Shown here: piece after piece, positions 26,056-35,097 of the stretch
Layout of the letters: each line of letters begins with the position of its first letter
How positions within the stretch are numbered: the stretch's first letter is position 1
Source of the DNA: Micromonospora coerulea
GTDB lineage: Bacteria > Actinomycetota > Actinomycetes > Mycobacteriales > Micromonosporaceae
Assembly: GCF_016598485.1 (NCBI RefSeq)
Contig: NZ_JAEMUW010000002.1
Span: 310,001-374,000 of the forward strand
Length of the DNA stretch: 64,000 nucleotides
Reading direction: 5' to 3'
Notes under the pieces: model-generated
What the model saw: only the letters and a program-made list of their open reading frames with translations
Database searches by the model: none
Told to the model about the DNA's origin: nothing
Program-made: the position numbers and the translations under genes

Positions 26056-27222
26056 ATGCGTGCATTCGCCGTCCGTGTCGTGCTCGTCACCGCGCTCGTC
26101 GTCACCCCCGCCGGCGGGTGGGCACAACCCGCCGGCGCCGTCCCGGAACGCCTGTCCCCGCAGCCGGCTGCGGCCGCCGTGCAGCCGGCGGGCACGCCGC
26201 GCCAGGTCAGCATCCTGGGCTCGGGAGACATCCTGGTCCACCCGCCAACCTGGCGGCAGGCGCGGGCCGACGCCAGGGCGGCCGGCCGCTCCGGCTATGA
26301 CTTCGACCCGATCTTCGCCTCGATCCGTCCCACCGTCGAATCGGCGGACCTGGCCATCTGCCACCTGGAGGCGCCGATGGGGCCGGGTGAGCCCAAGGAC
26401 TTCCGGCGCTTCAGGGCTCCCACCGACCTGGCCGCCGCGGTCCGGACCGCCGGCTACGACACCTGCTCCACCGCCAGCAATCACGCACTGGACCAGGGAG
26501 AGCAGGGCGTGTACGACAACCTCGACGCCCTCGACGCCGCCGGTCTGCGCCACACCGGTACCTTCCGGAGCGCGACTGAGCAGGCCACCCCCACGACGTA
26601 CCAGGTCAACGGCGTCAAGATCGGGCATCTCTCCTGGGCGATGAACTTCAACGACCTGGAGCCGCCGGCTGGCAAGGCGTGGCTGGCCAACCGCATCGAT
26701 GTCGCCGCGATCCGTGCCGCCGCCGCCGCCACTCGAAAGGCCGGCGCCCAGATCATCGTGCTTTCCGCACACTGGGGGACCGAGATGCGGCACCCGCCCG
26801 ACGGCGAGCAGCAGTCCTGGGCCAGACAGCTCATCGCCGACCCGAACATCGACTTGATCATCGGCCATCACGCCCACGTCGTACAGCCCTTCGAGCGGAC
26901 CGGCGACAAGTGGATCGCCTACGGCGTCGGAAACACCCTCGCCCGCCACGATTTTCCCAAGGACGCCAATCGGGAGGGAGTGCTGGCCAAGTTCACGTTC
27001 AGCGAGAGGCCCGACGGGCGGTGGGTGGCCAGCCAGGCCGAGGCGATCCCGATCTGGCTCTCCCTCGAACCGACCATCCGTGTCCTGGACCTGCCTGGCA
27101 CCCTTCGGCACCTGCCCGCCGGTGATCGCCGGCGTGCCCGCTACACCGCCGCCACGGACCGGATCACCGGATACCTCGACAGCCGCGGCGCGCTCGCCGC
27201 CGGGCTGCACGTGAGGCGCTGA
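26056..27222 (+). CDS. capA: CapA/PgsA family poly-gamma-glutamate export protein
   Basis: A 388-residue secreted protein with a signal peptide (about 1-28) and a metallophosphatase-like fold: GDILVH (57-62), ICHLEAP, NHALDQG, LSAHWGTEM and IGHHAHVVQPFE. These are the metal-site motifs of the CapA/PgsA family, needed with CapB and CapC for poly-gamma-glutamate production and export. It lies 134 bp after the CapD-like gene and in the same direction as the rest of the locus. Confidence 0.9.
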   Translation: MRAFAVRVVLVTALVVTPAGGWAQPAGAVPERLSPQPAAAAVQPAGTPRQVSILGSGDILVHPPTWRQARADARAAGRSGYDFDPIFASIRPTVESADLAICHLEAPMGPGEPKDFRRFRAPTDLAAAVRTAGYDTCSTASNHALDQGEQGVYDNLDALDAAGLRHTGTFRSATEQATPTTYQVNGVKIGHLSWAMNFNDLEPPAGKAWLANRIDVAAIRAAAAATRKAGAQIIVLSAHWGTEMRHPPDGEQQSWARQLIADPNIDLIIGHHAHVVQPFERTGDKWIAYGVGNTLARHDFPKDANREGVLAKFTFSERPDGRWVASQAEAIPIWLSLEPTIRVLDLPGTLRHLPAGDRRRARYTAATDRITGYLDSRGALAAGLHVRR

Positions 27223-27411
27223 ACCGGCTCCCGTCGGACGCGGCCGGCCCGACCGGGGTCTCCATCTGCGCTGCCCGCCCCGACAGGCGCGCTGGCGCTC
27301 CGACGCCGGCTGGGGTTCATCCCGGCAGGGTGAAGTTCCCTCACCCTCCCTCGCTCGACAATTGATTTTGACCGTGCAACTTCCGATGCCCGCGGAAGGG
27401 AAGGGGTCGCC

Positions 27412-29715
27412 ATGGGACCACACAGCAGGGGACAGGAGCCGGATTCCGAGCGGCGGACCAGCCAGGAGAAGTTTCGCGGACGCGCCCCGGTAGCGGCCGC
27501 AGGCGCTTCTGTGTCCCAGGAGCAGGTGGTCACCTGGCGGCGGCGAGCCCTCGACCAGCAGCTGCCGGCCGCCGGCTTTCCGGCGGGCTCCGGTAAGCCG
27601 TCGCTGGTTTATCTCTGGTCGACCATGGTGCTGGCCGCGGCCCTCGTGCTGGGGTTCGCGGTGCACAGTCAACGCGCGGTGCCGCCGGCGGTCATCGACT
27701 CGCAGCAGGACAACGTGTTGAAGGTCGCTTCCAGCATGCGACTGACCATCAACCACTCCGTCGAGGATCTTGACCAGCGAGTGGCCGGCCGCTCCCCGTC
27801 GATGCCGGATCCGGAGTTCGTCAAACAGCTGGTCGGCAATGGTACGGACTGGAGCGGAGTGGCGATCGTCGAAACCGCCTCCCGCCGCCCCTTGGCGACC
27901 GCCGGCACCGGGGTGCCGTTCGCGCAGCTACCGCCGGTGCTGCCCGTCAAGGACACGATCCCGATCACCACCCCTGACGGCCCGACGCTGGTGCGTAGCA
28001 GCAAACTGGACGACACGCGGACCCTGCTTGCGGTGCAACCGATCAACGTGGACGAGCTGCGCCTCAACCCCACCGCGCGACAGGGCGTCTTCGTCATCAC
28101 ACCGGACGGCAAGAGCACCCTGATGCAGGGCGTCAGCGCCGTGAGCGACGTGCACCTGCCGGTCGTGTTCCGGGATCTGGCACAGTCGGGCTCGAGCGAG
28201 GGTCACCCGATCCGGGTGACCGAGTGGCCGGACAAGCAACTCGTCGTCTCCTCCGCGCCGGTCGGAGAAACCGGGGCGACGGTGGCCACCCTGATCGTCG
28301 CGGACGAGACGGGAGGCACCTCCGCCCCCCAGGGCTTCCTGCTCGGCCTGACGCTGCTGGCGCTGGCGGTGCCGGGCTTCCTACTGATGCGGCTGGCGGT
28401 GGTCCGCCCGGTGAGGTCGCTGCTGCGGCAGGCAAAGGCCAACGCCTGTGGCGACACCTCCACCAAGCGGCACTGGCTGGGGGTGGCCGAGGCGCATCGG
28501 ATCAACCGCGCGTTGGCCTTCACCTCCGGTGACCCCTCGGTTCCCACCGCCCCGCGCAGGTGGTGGCGGTGGCGGTGGCGCCCGACCGCGACGCTTGTCC
28601 TGAGCCTGGCGGCCGTGGCGGCTCTGCTCTGGCCTACGGTGGCGGTGACCTACACGCTCCGCACCGCACAGCCGGCGATACCCGACCAGCTCGTCAGGGA
28701 CGAGGAGAGCAGGGCCGAGGCGGCGAGCACCGTCATGGGCAAGGCGCTGAACAACGGTCTGCAGACGGTGGTCCGCATCTCCCAGGCGACCGAGGCCGGC
28801 GACCCGGCCCAGATGACCCCGGTCCTCGAGCACGAGATGGCCGACAAGAACCGCTTCCGCGGTGTCTACATCCTCGGCCAGAACGGATCGGTGGTCAGCT
28901 CCGCCGGACGTGATCCGCTACGGAACGAGCCGCTGCAGGGTGAGAGTGGCATCGATCTGGACAACCAGACCTCGCGCGTCCCGGTGGTCTACGCCTGGCG
29001 GGTGGCCGCCAACGGCGTCGCCGTTGTCGGTGAGTTCAACATCGACTACCTGCTGGAGATGCTGCGTGCGGTGGACGGACAGGTGCGGGTGGTGGACGAG
29101 GACCTACGCACCGTCTTCGACTCGCAGGGTTTCCGCGCCTTCCAGGAGTTGGAGGGAACGGCACGGGCAGCGGCCGCCGAGGCGTTGCGGGGTGGCACCG
29201 TCGGTATGGCGGAGACGCCCGCAGGGGCTCCGGCGCTGATCGCCGCGGCCGCCCTGAACAAGCCCAACACGGTCGCTCCGCTGAAGTGGTCGCTCGTGGT
29301 GGAGCAGGACCTGGCCGGGCTGCGATTGCCGCAGAGCGACGGGCGGCGGTGGACTCTGCTGGTCGCCGGCCTGGCGACGGGGGTCGTGCTGCTCAGCCAG
29401 GTGTGGCAGTACTTCCTCTTCGCCCGGCCACTGCGACGGCTCGCCACCGAGGCCGACCGGATCAACGACGGCTCCGTCGAGCAGCCGATCGCGCCGCAAC
29501 GGCACGACGACATCGGCGCTCTGGCGATGTGTCTCGAAATCTGCCGTCAGGTCCGGCACACCGGTTCCAGCCGGTTGGGCGGTGCGACCCGTCTGCGCGG
29601 CGGGGAGGAGGACCTCACCATCGTCCTCCCCGAGATGCCGCCGCCCGATCGGGCCGCGTCACCACCCGGCGGTGGCGCCGATCATCGCCCCGACGATCGA
29701 GACGAAAGGGGTTGA
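27412..29715 (+). CDS. Dual extracellular-sensor membrane protein with HAMP-like segment and no output domain
   Basis: A 767-residue protein. A cytoplasmic N-terminus (about 1-63) is followed by membrane segments near 64-83, 306-325, 387-407 and 643-663 and two extracytoplasmic regions (about 84-305 and 408-642). The second (FRGVYILGQNGSVVSSAG, VVGEFNIDYLLEML) looks like a Cache-type domain. A HAMP-like helix follows the last segment (RPLRRLATEADRINDGSVEQPI). No kinase, cyclase or methyl-accepting domain follows; the C-terminus is short and acidic/Pro-rich. ATG 27412 has GGAAGGGAAGGGG upstream. It stops 1 bp before capB, so it belongs to the capsule operon, possibly as a regulator or assembly factor. 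Confidence 0.8.
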   Translation: MGPHSRGQEPDSERRTSQEKFRGRAPVAAAGASVSQEQVVTWRRRALDQQLPAAGFPAGSGKPSLVYLWSTMVLAAALVLGFAVHSQRAVPPAVIDSQQDNVLKVASSMRLTINHSVEDLDQRVAGRSPSMPDPEFVKQLVGNGTDWSGVAIVETASRRPLATAGTGVPFAQLPPVLPVKDTIPITTPDGPTLVRSSKLDDTRTLLAVQPINVDELRLNPTARQGVFVITPDGKSTLMQGVSAVSDVHLPVVFRDLAQSGSSEGHPIRVTEWPDKQLVVSSAPVGETGATVATLIVADETGGTSAPQGFLLGLTLLALAVPGFLLMRLAVVRPVRSLLRQAKANACGDTSTKRHWLGVAEAHRINRALAFTSGDPSVPTAPRRWWRWRWRPTATLVLSLAAVAALLWPTVAVTYTLRTAQPAIPDQLVRDEESRAEAASTVMGKALNNGLQTVVRISQATEAGDPAQMTPVLEHEMADKNRFRGVYILGQNGSVVSSAGRDPLRNEPLQGESGIDLDNQTSRVPVVYAWRVAANGVAVVGEFNIDYLLEMLRAVDGQVRVVDEDLRTVFDSQGFRAFQELEGTARAAAAEALRGGTVGMAETPAGAPALIAAAALNKPNTVAPLKWSLVVEQDLAGLRLPQSDGRRWTLLVAGLATGVVLLSQVWQYFLFARPLRRLATEADRINDGSVEQPIAPQRHDDIGALAMCLEICRQVRHTGSSRLGGATRLRGGEEDLTIVLPEMPPPDRAASPPGGGADHRPDDRDERG

Positions 29716-29716
29716 C

Positions 29717-30958
29717 GTGGCGTACCTCTACGTCGTGCTCGTCCTGTGCTCCCTGGCTCTGCTGGTCGCGGGAGTTGTCGAGCAGCGCAACCACTATGGC
29801 AACCTGGACCGGATCCAGGACCGGGTGCTGGTCAACGGCATCCGGGGCAAGAGCTCGATCACCCGGCTCTGTGCCGGCGCGCTACGCGGCGGCGGCCGGG
29901 TGGTGGTGGCCAAGACCACCGGCACCGCGGCCCGCTTCATCTTCCCGGATGCCACCGAGGAGCCGGTGCACCGCAAGTTTGGCATCGCGAACGTGGTCGA
30001 GCAGATCGGCATCGTGCGGCGGGCCGCCGTGTACCACCCGGACGTCCTGGTCATGGAGTGCATGGCGGTGATGCCGGCGCTGCAGGAGGTCAACCAGAGC
30101 AAGTTGATCCGGTCGAACATCGGCGTGCTGTGCAACGTACGCGAGGACCATCTCACCGAGATGGGCCCCACCCTGGACGATGTCGCCCGGTCCCTGAGCC
30201 GGTCCATGCCGGTCGGGGGTGTCTGCGTCACCGCCGAGCGGGAGCGGCTGGCGATCCTGCAGGAGGAGGCCGAGCGGCGGGACTGCCGGCTCGTCGCGGT
30301 CGACCCCGAGTCGGTGACCGACCAGGAGATGGACGGCTTCGGCTGGATCACGTTCAAGGAGAACGTCGCCATCGCGCTGGCCGTTGCCGAAGAGCTGGGC
30401 GTCGACCGGCACAGCGCACTCAAGGGTATGTGGGAGGCGCCGCCGGACCCTGGCGTGCTGTCCGTGGCGCGGGTGATGCACGGCGACAAGCGCATGCGGT
30501 TCGCGAACATCTTCGCCGCCAACGACCCCGAGTCGACCTTCATGAACATCCAGCAGCTGGAAGGCCAGCACCTGATCACCCGCCCGCTGACAATGGTGAT
30601 CAATTGCCGGCCGGACCGGATCGAACGCAACGGCCAGATGGGCGAGCTGAGCGGCCGGGTGCAACCCGAGACCATCATCCTGATCGGAGAGGTGACCAAG
30701 AGCGCGCGGACGAGCATTCCGGCGGAACTCCAGGACCGGGTGGTCGATCTCGGCGGCAAGCCCGATCCGAGCCGCCTGCTCGAAGGCGTCACCGCGGCGA
30801 CGCCGGACGACTCCTCGATCGTCGCCGTCGGCAACATTCACGGGCAGGGTGAGGTGCTGCTCCACCAACTGGCGGGGCTGCCGGGGTGGACCTGCGAGGA
30901 CGGCTCGGAATCCGGCTCCACGCTTCGCCTGCCGACCGGGGAAAGGACGCAACGATGA
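29717..30958 (+). CDS. pgsB: Poly-gamma-glutamate synthase CapB/PgsB
   Basis: A 413-residue ATP-dependent amide ligase of the Mur-ligase type. An N-terminal membrane segment (about 2-21) is followed by the P-loop-like VNGIRGKSSITRL (about 39-51), KTTGTAARFI, and CNVREDHLTEMGPTLDDVA. These are diagnostic of PgsB/CapB, which activates the growing chain's carboxylate and adds glutamate through the gamma-carboxyl. GTG 29717 has AAAGGGG upstream. Its stop overlaps pgsC by 4 bp. Confidence 0.96.
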   Translation: MAYLYVVLVLCSLALLVAGVVEQRNHYGNLDRIQDRVLVNGIRGKSSITRLCAGALRGGGRVVVAKTTGTAARFIFPDATEEPVHRKFGIANVVEQIGIVRRAAVYHPDVLVMECMAVMPALQEVNQSKLIRSNIGVLCNVREDHLTEMGPTLDDVARSLSRSMPVGGVCVTAERERLAILQEEAERRDCRLVAVDPESVTDQEMDGFGWITFKENVAIALAVAEELGVDRHSALKGMWEAPPDPGVLSVARVMHGDKRMRFANIFAANDPESTFMNIQQLEGQHLITRPLTMVINCRPDRIERNGQMGELSGRVQPETIILIGEVTKSARTSIPAELQDRVVDLGGKPDPSRLLEGVTAATPDDSSIVAVGNIHGQGEVLLHQLAGLPGWTCEDGSESGSTLRLPTGERTQR

Positions 30959-31440
30959 CCTTCGGCGGAGAACTCAGTGCCCAACTGGCCACCGCGACCC
31001 TCGGCATCGGACTGGTGTTCGCGTTGCTGTGCTACCTGACCACCAACCTCTCACCCGGCGGCATGATCACGCCGGGCTGGATCGCACTGACCCTCATCGA
31101 GGACCAGCTCCAGGCGGTCATCGTCGTGGCGGTGACCGTACTGACCTACCTCATCGCCCAAGTGCTGCAACGGGTGGTGATCCTCTACGGAAAGCGGCTG
31201 TTCGCGGCGATCGTGCTCGTCAGCGTGGTGCTGCAACTGACGCTGTTCGTGATCGTCCAGCGTGACCTGCCGCTGCTGTTCGCCCACCAGACGCTGGGCT
31301 TCGTCATCCCGGGCCTCATCGCGTACCAGCTGGTGCGCCAGCCGCCCAGGGCCACCATCCTGGCAACCCTCGTGGTCACCGGGATCACCTTCGGGGTCGC
31401 GTACAGCGGCGTCGTCGCCGGTTTCGTGCCAGTGACCTGA
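30955..31440 (+). CDS. pgsC: Poly-gamma-glutamate biosynthesis protein CapC/PgsC
   Basis: A 161-residue membrane protein with about four to five hydrophobic segments and the CapC signatures LSPGGMITPGWIAL near the N-terminus and LGFVIPGLIAYQ in the middle. It forms the membrane synthase complex with PgsB. The length is normal for the family. It starts inside the pgsB stop (ATGA at 30955). Confidence 0.95.
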   Translation: MTFGGELSAQLATATLGIGLVFALLCYLTTNLSPGGMITPGWIALTLIEDQLQAVIVVAVTVLTYLIAQVLQRVVILYGKRLFAAIVLVSVVLQLTLFVIVQRDLPLLFAHQTLGFVIPGLIAYQLVRQPPRATILATLVVTGITFGVAYSGVVAGFVPVT

Positions 31441-31476
31441 CCGATCGCGGAATCGAGTCGCGAAAGGAGAACAGGC

Positions 31477-32520
31477 ATGAGGTACCTTCGCAGTCGGACT
31501 CCACTGCTGACGCTGGCCATGTTGGCCGTGGTGGTGGCGCTGAGCATGGCCACCTATCTCGTGGTACGGCCGTCGCCCACGGATCAACCGCAGCTGACCC
31601 TGGGTGCCGCCAAGGGCGCCGGTGGCCCGACGCGCGGTGCCATGGGCTACAGCTATCAACGGTCGACCGGCCCGGATCGCACCGAGATCCTGGACTCCTC
31701 CGGGCAGCCGGTCGCGGTCATGACCGATGGCGCGCGGACCGCGCACATCTACGGCCCGTCCCGAACCTTCGAGGATCCCCGCTTCACCGATGCCAAGATC
31801 GAGAACAACGTGTGGGTCCGGCTGGCGCCGCAGGCGTGGCACGCCGGTGCCGAAGGTGAGCAGTGGTTCGTCGACTGGCTCAGCGCCGCCCGCAACGACC
31901 GCTCGCCGGACGTGCTGGCGATCGCGTTCGAGTACGTCGACGGGGCCCCGGTGAAGAAGGACAACCAGGGACAGCAGTATTCCGGTGACGCGTCGTTCGG
32001 GCCGGTCGACCCGATGGACCCCGATGGTCGGCAGGAGCGCTCCGACTTCTTCGACTACCTGGGCCTGCCGTGGTCGTTCCTCGACGGAAAGGCGGGGGTG
32101 CCCGAGCCGCAGCGCGCGCTCTCCCTGGACTGCTCCGGCTACCTGCGCATGGTCTACGGTCACCGGCTCGGCTATCCGCTGCGGGGCACGAACACGCCCG
32201 GGGAGGGCCTTCCCCGCCGGGCGTTCGCGATGGCGGAGTTCGGACCGGGCGTCCAGTTGATGCCCAACTCGGGTCAGCGGGCCCGGGGGATGGACCGCCT
32301 GCTCCCCGGCGACCTGGTCTTCTTCAACGCTCAGCCGATACCGACGGGCCAGATCGATCATTCGGGTATCTACCTCGGCGTCGATGACGGCGGGCATCAC
32401 CGGTTCATCTCCAGCCGCTCCCAGACCGACGGTCCGACCATGGGTGACCTCTCGGGGGCACCCCTGCTGGACGGCACCGGCTACTGGCCGGACCGGTGGC
32501 GCACCGCCCGCCGGCTCTGA
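31477..32520 (+). CDS. NlpC/P60 family hydrolase of the capsule locus
   Basis: A 347-residue protein with an N-terminal signal or anchor (about 9-30), a roughly 170-residue region of unknown type, and a C-terminal NlpC/P60 papain-like domain. The catalytic set is Cys219 (LSLDCSGYLRMVYG), His295 (IDHSGIYLG) and a polar third residue near His308. In Bacillus, PgdS, a poly-gamma-glutamate hydrolase, is of the same superfamily. Position right after pgsC (36 bp) suggests trimming or release of the polymer; peptidoglycan cleavage is the alternative. Confidence 0.88.
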   Translation: MRYLRSRTPLLTLAMLAVVVALSMATYLVVRPSPTDQPQLTLGAAKGAGGPTRGAMGYSYQRSTGPDRTEILDSSGQPVAVMTDGARTAHIYGPSRTFEDPRFTDAKIENNVWVRLAPQAWHAGAEGEQWFVDWLSAARNDRSPDVLAIAFEYVDGAPVKKDNQGQQYSGDASFGPVDPMDPDGRQERSDFFDYLGLPWSFLDGKAGVPEPQRALSLDCSGYLRMVYGHRLGYPLRGTNTPGEGLPRRAFAMAEFGPGVQLMPNSGQRARGMDRLLPGDLVFFNAQPIPTGQIDHSGIYLGVDDGGHHRFISSRSQTDGPTMGDLSGAPLLDGTGYWPDRWRTARRL

Positions 32521-32547
32521 GCCCATCGAGCGGCGCGTCCGGGCGGC

Positions 32548-33279
32548 TCAGTCGATGGCCACCCTGAGGGTTGGCCCGGCGGTGAGGGCGTCGCTGCCGA
32601 CGAAGGCCAGGTCGACGGTGGTGTCGGTGAAGGTGATCGGGCTTGGCTGCGTGGCCGGGATGCCGTCGGGTAACGGCAGGTTCGGCGTCAGGATGATGTC
32701 GATGCCGACCATCCGGCCGGCGAAGCGGGTCGTGTAGAGGGCGACGTTCCCCTGCAGGGTCATTCGATCGGCCGCGAAGAGCGGTGTCCGGTCCGCCGGC
32801 CCGGTGGAGCGGAGCAGGAAGTCGTCGACGACCGCCTGGTCCATGGTGAACTTCAACGCCCTCAGGCTGCCCTCGGCGGTGGGCAGGTCCACGATGCCGT
32901 CCAGGCGCAGCCCGGTCATGGTCACCGCCGACCCGGTCAGCTTCCAGCGGCTTCCCGCGACCAGCGGCTGCGTCGGGTCGGCGGCGAGCCACGGCCACCC
33001 CCGCCGCACCCCGCCCCCGCCGCTCGGCGGCAGAGGCGCGGTGGCGCAGCCGGTATCGGGAGCCGGGGGCTCGGGGGCGGCCCACGCGTGCGCCGAACCG
33101 GCCGGGGCGCAGGCCTGCGCCGGCTCGGGGGCGGCGAGCGCCACGGCGGCAGACAGGCCGAGCAGCCCGAGCAGCACCGTGAAGAGCCGATCGGACTGCC
33201 CGGGCATCCTGGGAGCCGCCGACCCTCCGGCTCGCCGGGCCGCCCAGCACGATCGGGTCGACGGTGCGGAGGTTAACAT
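32548..33279 (-). CDS. Secreted protein of unknown function, DUF6230-operon associated
   Basis: A 243-residue protein. ATG 33279 has GGGGAGG 6 nt upstream. A long N-terminus carries a hydrophobic segment (FTVLLGLLGLSAAVALAA) and probable signal cleavage after AQA. The mature part is Pro/Gly-rich, then strand-rich (WKLTGSAVTMTGLRLDGIVDLPTA, LKFTMDQAVVDDFLL), resembling the beta-rich body of the DUF6230 protein two genes upstream. It is third in a DUF6230-DUF6114-this order and convergent with the NlpC gene, with only 27 bp between their ends. Confidence 0.7.
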   Translation of the reverse strand: MLTSAPSTRSCWAARRAGGSAAPRMPGQSDRLFTVLLGLLGLSAAVALAAPEPAQACAPAGSAHAWAAPEPPAPDTGCATAPLPPSGGGGVRRGWPWLAADPTQPLVAGSRWKLTGSAVTMTGLRLDGIVDLPTAEGSLRALKFTMDQAVVDDFLLRSTGPADRTPLFAADRMTLQGNVALYTTRFAGRMVGIDIILTPNLPLPDGIPATQPSPITFTDTTVDLAFVGSDALTAGPTLRVAID

Positions 33280-33358
33280 TGTCGCCCTCCCCGGCGCCGT
33301 CGCCTCGTCACACCCGGCGGACGCGCGCCGCGCCAGCCGCGGCCCGGCGCGTCCGACA

Positions 33359-33979
33359 TCAACTCTTCGACGAGGGCCGGCTGCCCGGGAGCGGGTTGCC
33401 GGCTGTCTCCCGGTCCAGCAGGTCAGGGTCCGCACCGCCCGTCCGCGTGTCCCGCGCCGCGGGCTCACTCTCGGCCGACTCGTCACGCCCGTCCTCGGTG
33501 TCGGTCGGTCCGTCAGGTGCGCCCTCGTCGGGAGCCGGCTCGTGCCGCTCACTGCCGTCGGCGGCCGACCCGCCACTTGGCGGGACGGTCGGAGCGGCCC
33601 CCGGCACCCAGGCGAAGCCGAGTGCGCTGCCCACCGCGCCGAGCATCAGACCCAAAAAGAAGCCGCCGAGGTTCACCCCGATCAAGGAGAAGAGCGCGGT
33701 CACCGCGGCGACCACGGCGTAGAAGATTCGCTGCTGCGGCTTGAACCAGATCAACAGCCCGCAGGTCACCAGGATGGCGGGTATCAGCCAGGACAGGAAG
33801 CCGGTCGGCCCCATCTGGAAGGTGAGACCACTGAGTGACATCTGGGTCGTGCCGAAGATTTCCAGACCGGCCAGTGCGGTGAGCAGGCCGCCCCAGAACG
33901 GGCGGGCCCGTCGCCAGCGGCGAAAGCCGTACCACCCGACCCAAGGGCGGTCGCGGCGTGGCAGCTGGACAGTCGTCAC
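33359..33979 (-). CDS. DUF6114 domain membrane protein
   Basis: A 206-residue protein. After a basic start (RPFWGGLLTALAGLEIFGTT), three to four hydrophobic segments follow with LLIWFKPQQRIFYAVVAAVTAL and NLGGFFLGLMLGAVGSALGFAW, typical of DUF6114. An acidic Asp/Glu/Pro-rich cytoplasmic or extracellular tail ends the protein. GTG 33979 has GGCAGGAGG upstream. It lies 67 bp after the DUF6230 gene, a pairing widespread in actinobacteria. The function is unknown. Confidence 0.87.
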   Translation of the reverse strand: MTTVQLPRRDRPWVGWYGFRRWRRARPFWGGLLTALAGLEIFGTTQMSLSGLTFQMGPTGFLSWLIPAILVTCGLLIWFKPQQRIFYAVVAAVTALFSLIGVNLGGFFLGLMLGAVGSALGFAWVPGAAPTVPPSGGSAADGSERHEPAPDEGAPDGPTDTEDGRDESAESEPAARDTRTGGADPDLLDRETAGNPLPGSRPSSKS

Positions 33980-34046
33980 ATCGTGCCTCCTGCCGGTTGA
34001 CGGGACAGGGCTCACGGGGGTGCTCTCCGCGAGCCCCGCGGTCAGC

Positions 34047-34658
34047 TCAGAAGCATTCCTTGGCGGCCGACCCGACGTTGACCTTCAGCTTCAGTCCGGT
34101 CAGGTTGAACCTGCCCGCGTGGGTGGAACGGGCCACCTGTCGAAGGTTCTTGATGTTTACTGCATCGGCCTGCTGGCCGAAGGCCTTCCGCTCGCCTGTC
34201 GCGCCCGGAGGGCCGCCCTGGAGGGTCGACGCGTCCTGCCCGATGTTGATGTTCTCGAACACGACGTCGCCTTCCAGCGCCTCCGCCTCGATCAACAGGT
34301 CCTTCGCGGTGGCGGGTCTGCCGCCCCCACCGGCGGTGAGGGTGAGCACCACCGGGACCCCGGGTGTCTTCACCGACTGGCAGAGGTCGAACAACTCTGC
34401 CTTCCGGATGCCGGTGACGGCGACCGGATGCTTCGTCCCGTCAACCTCCTCGGCGACGCCCCCGAACTGGACGAAGCCCTCACCGCGCAACTCTGAGGCG
34501 GAGACCTTGAACGTCTGGCCGGAGACCGCGAACGAGGCCGCCATCGCCCCGTTCGACATGCCGAACACGATCGCGCCCGCGATGGCGGCGATGGGCACCA
34601 AGAGGGCGAGGAAACGCCCCCAGCGCGTACGACCCGGGTTGCCGGACACATCCTGCAC
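34047..34658 (-). CDS. DUF6230 family protein
   Basis: A 203-residue protein with an N-terminal hydrophobic segment (LALLVPIAAIAGAIVF), then ASFAVSGQTFKVSASELRGEG and HPVAVTGIRKAELFDLCQSV, diagnostic of DUF6230. These proteins are predicted to be exported and beta-rich. GTG 34658 has AGGAGG 4 nt upstream. It opens the leftward three-gene unit with DUF6114. Databases often carry an old 'cholesterol esterase' label for relatives, which the sequence does not support. Confidence 0.88.
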   Translation of the reverse strand: MQDVSGNPGRTRWGRFLALLVPIAAIAGAIVFGMSNGAMAASFAVSGQTFKVSASELRGEGFVQFGGVAEEVDGTKHPVAVTGIRKAELFDLCQSVKTPGVPVVLTLTAGGGGRPATAKDLLIEAEALEGDVVFENINIGQDASTLQGGPPGATGERKAFGQQADAVNIKNLRQVARSTHAGRFNLTGLKLKVNVGSAAKECF

Positions 34659-35097
34659 GATTCCTCCTAGGGTGGACTTCGCGCGGGTGGACGGACGGGA
34701 CGGGACGCCTCGCGTCGGGTCTCGTCGCTCGTTCCTGGGTAACGATCGGGCAGTCGTGGTGCGCCCATGCAGCGCACGTCACATTGCGTGACCCACTCCA
34801 CGCTAACATGAGCCCGACTCAGGTTTGCGGATTGCCGCAGACAGGCACGGCGGAACGAGTCGCCAGAACAACCACCCAGGCCCCGCATCTCCGAAGCCGC
34901 CCCAGCTCCCCTCCTACTCGGGTATGCTGCGCCGTTTTCGCGGACCCCGACCGGGTAACCGGCTGGTGAGCGCCCGAGAGCCCGGGAGGATCCGGGACCG
35001 ACCGGAGGCGGACGACCTCCGGCGCACCACGGGCGATCTCATCCCAACCGTGCTTGCGTCTCCGGTCCATGGAGGCGCCAACCGATGGGAGCTTGAC
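34659..35097. other. 439-bp divergent intergenic region with an inverted repeat
   Basis: No gene was seen. It holds the promoters of the DUF6230 unit (leftward) and of the C39-like protease gene (rightward). GTCAC-N5-GTGAC at 34778-34792 is a short perfect inverted repeat about 120 bp upstream of the DUF6230 start. Its half-sites are in the opposite order to a CRP site, so I do not assign a regulator. Confidence 0.45.

Noticed and set aside
34778..34792. CRP-like site upstream of the DUF6230 gene
   Set aside because: Half-sites are GTCAC then GTGAC, the reverse of the GTGAC-N6-GTCAC order, and the spacer is 5 bp.
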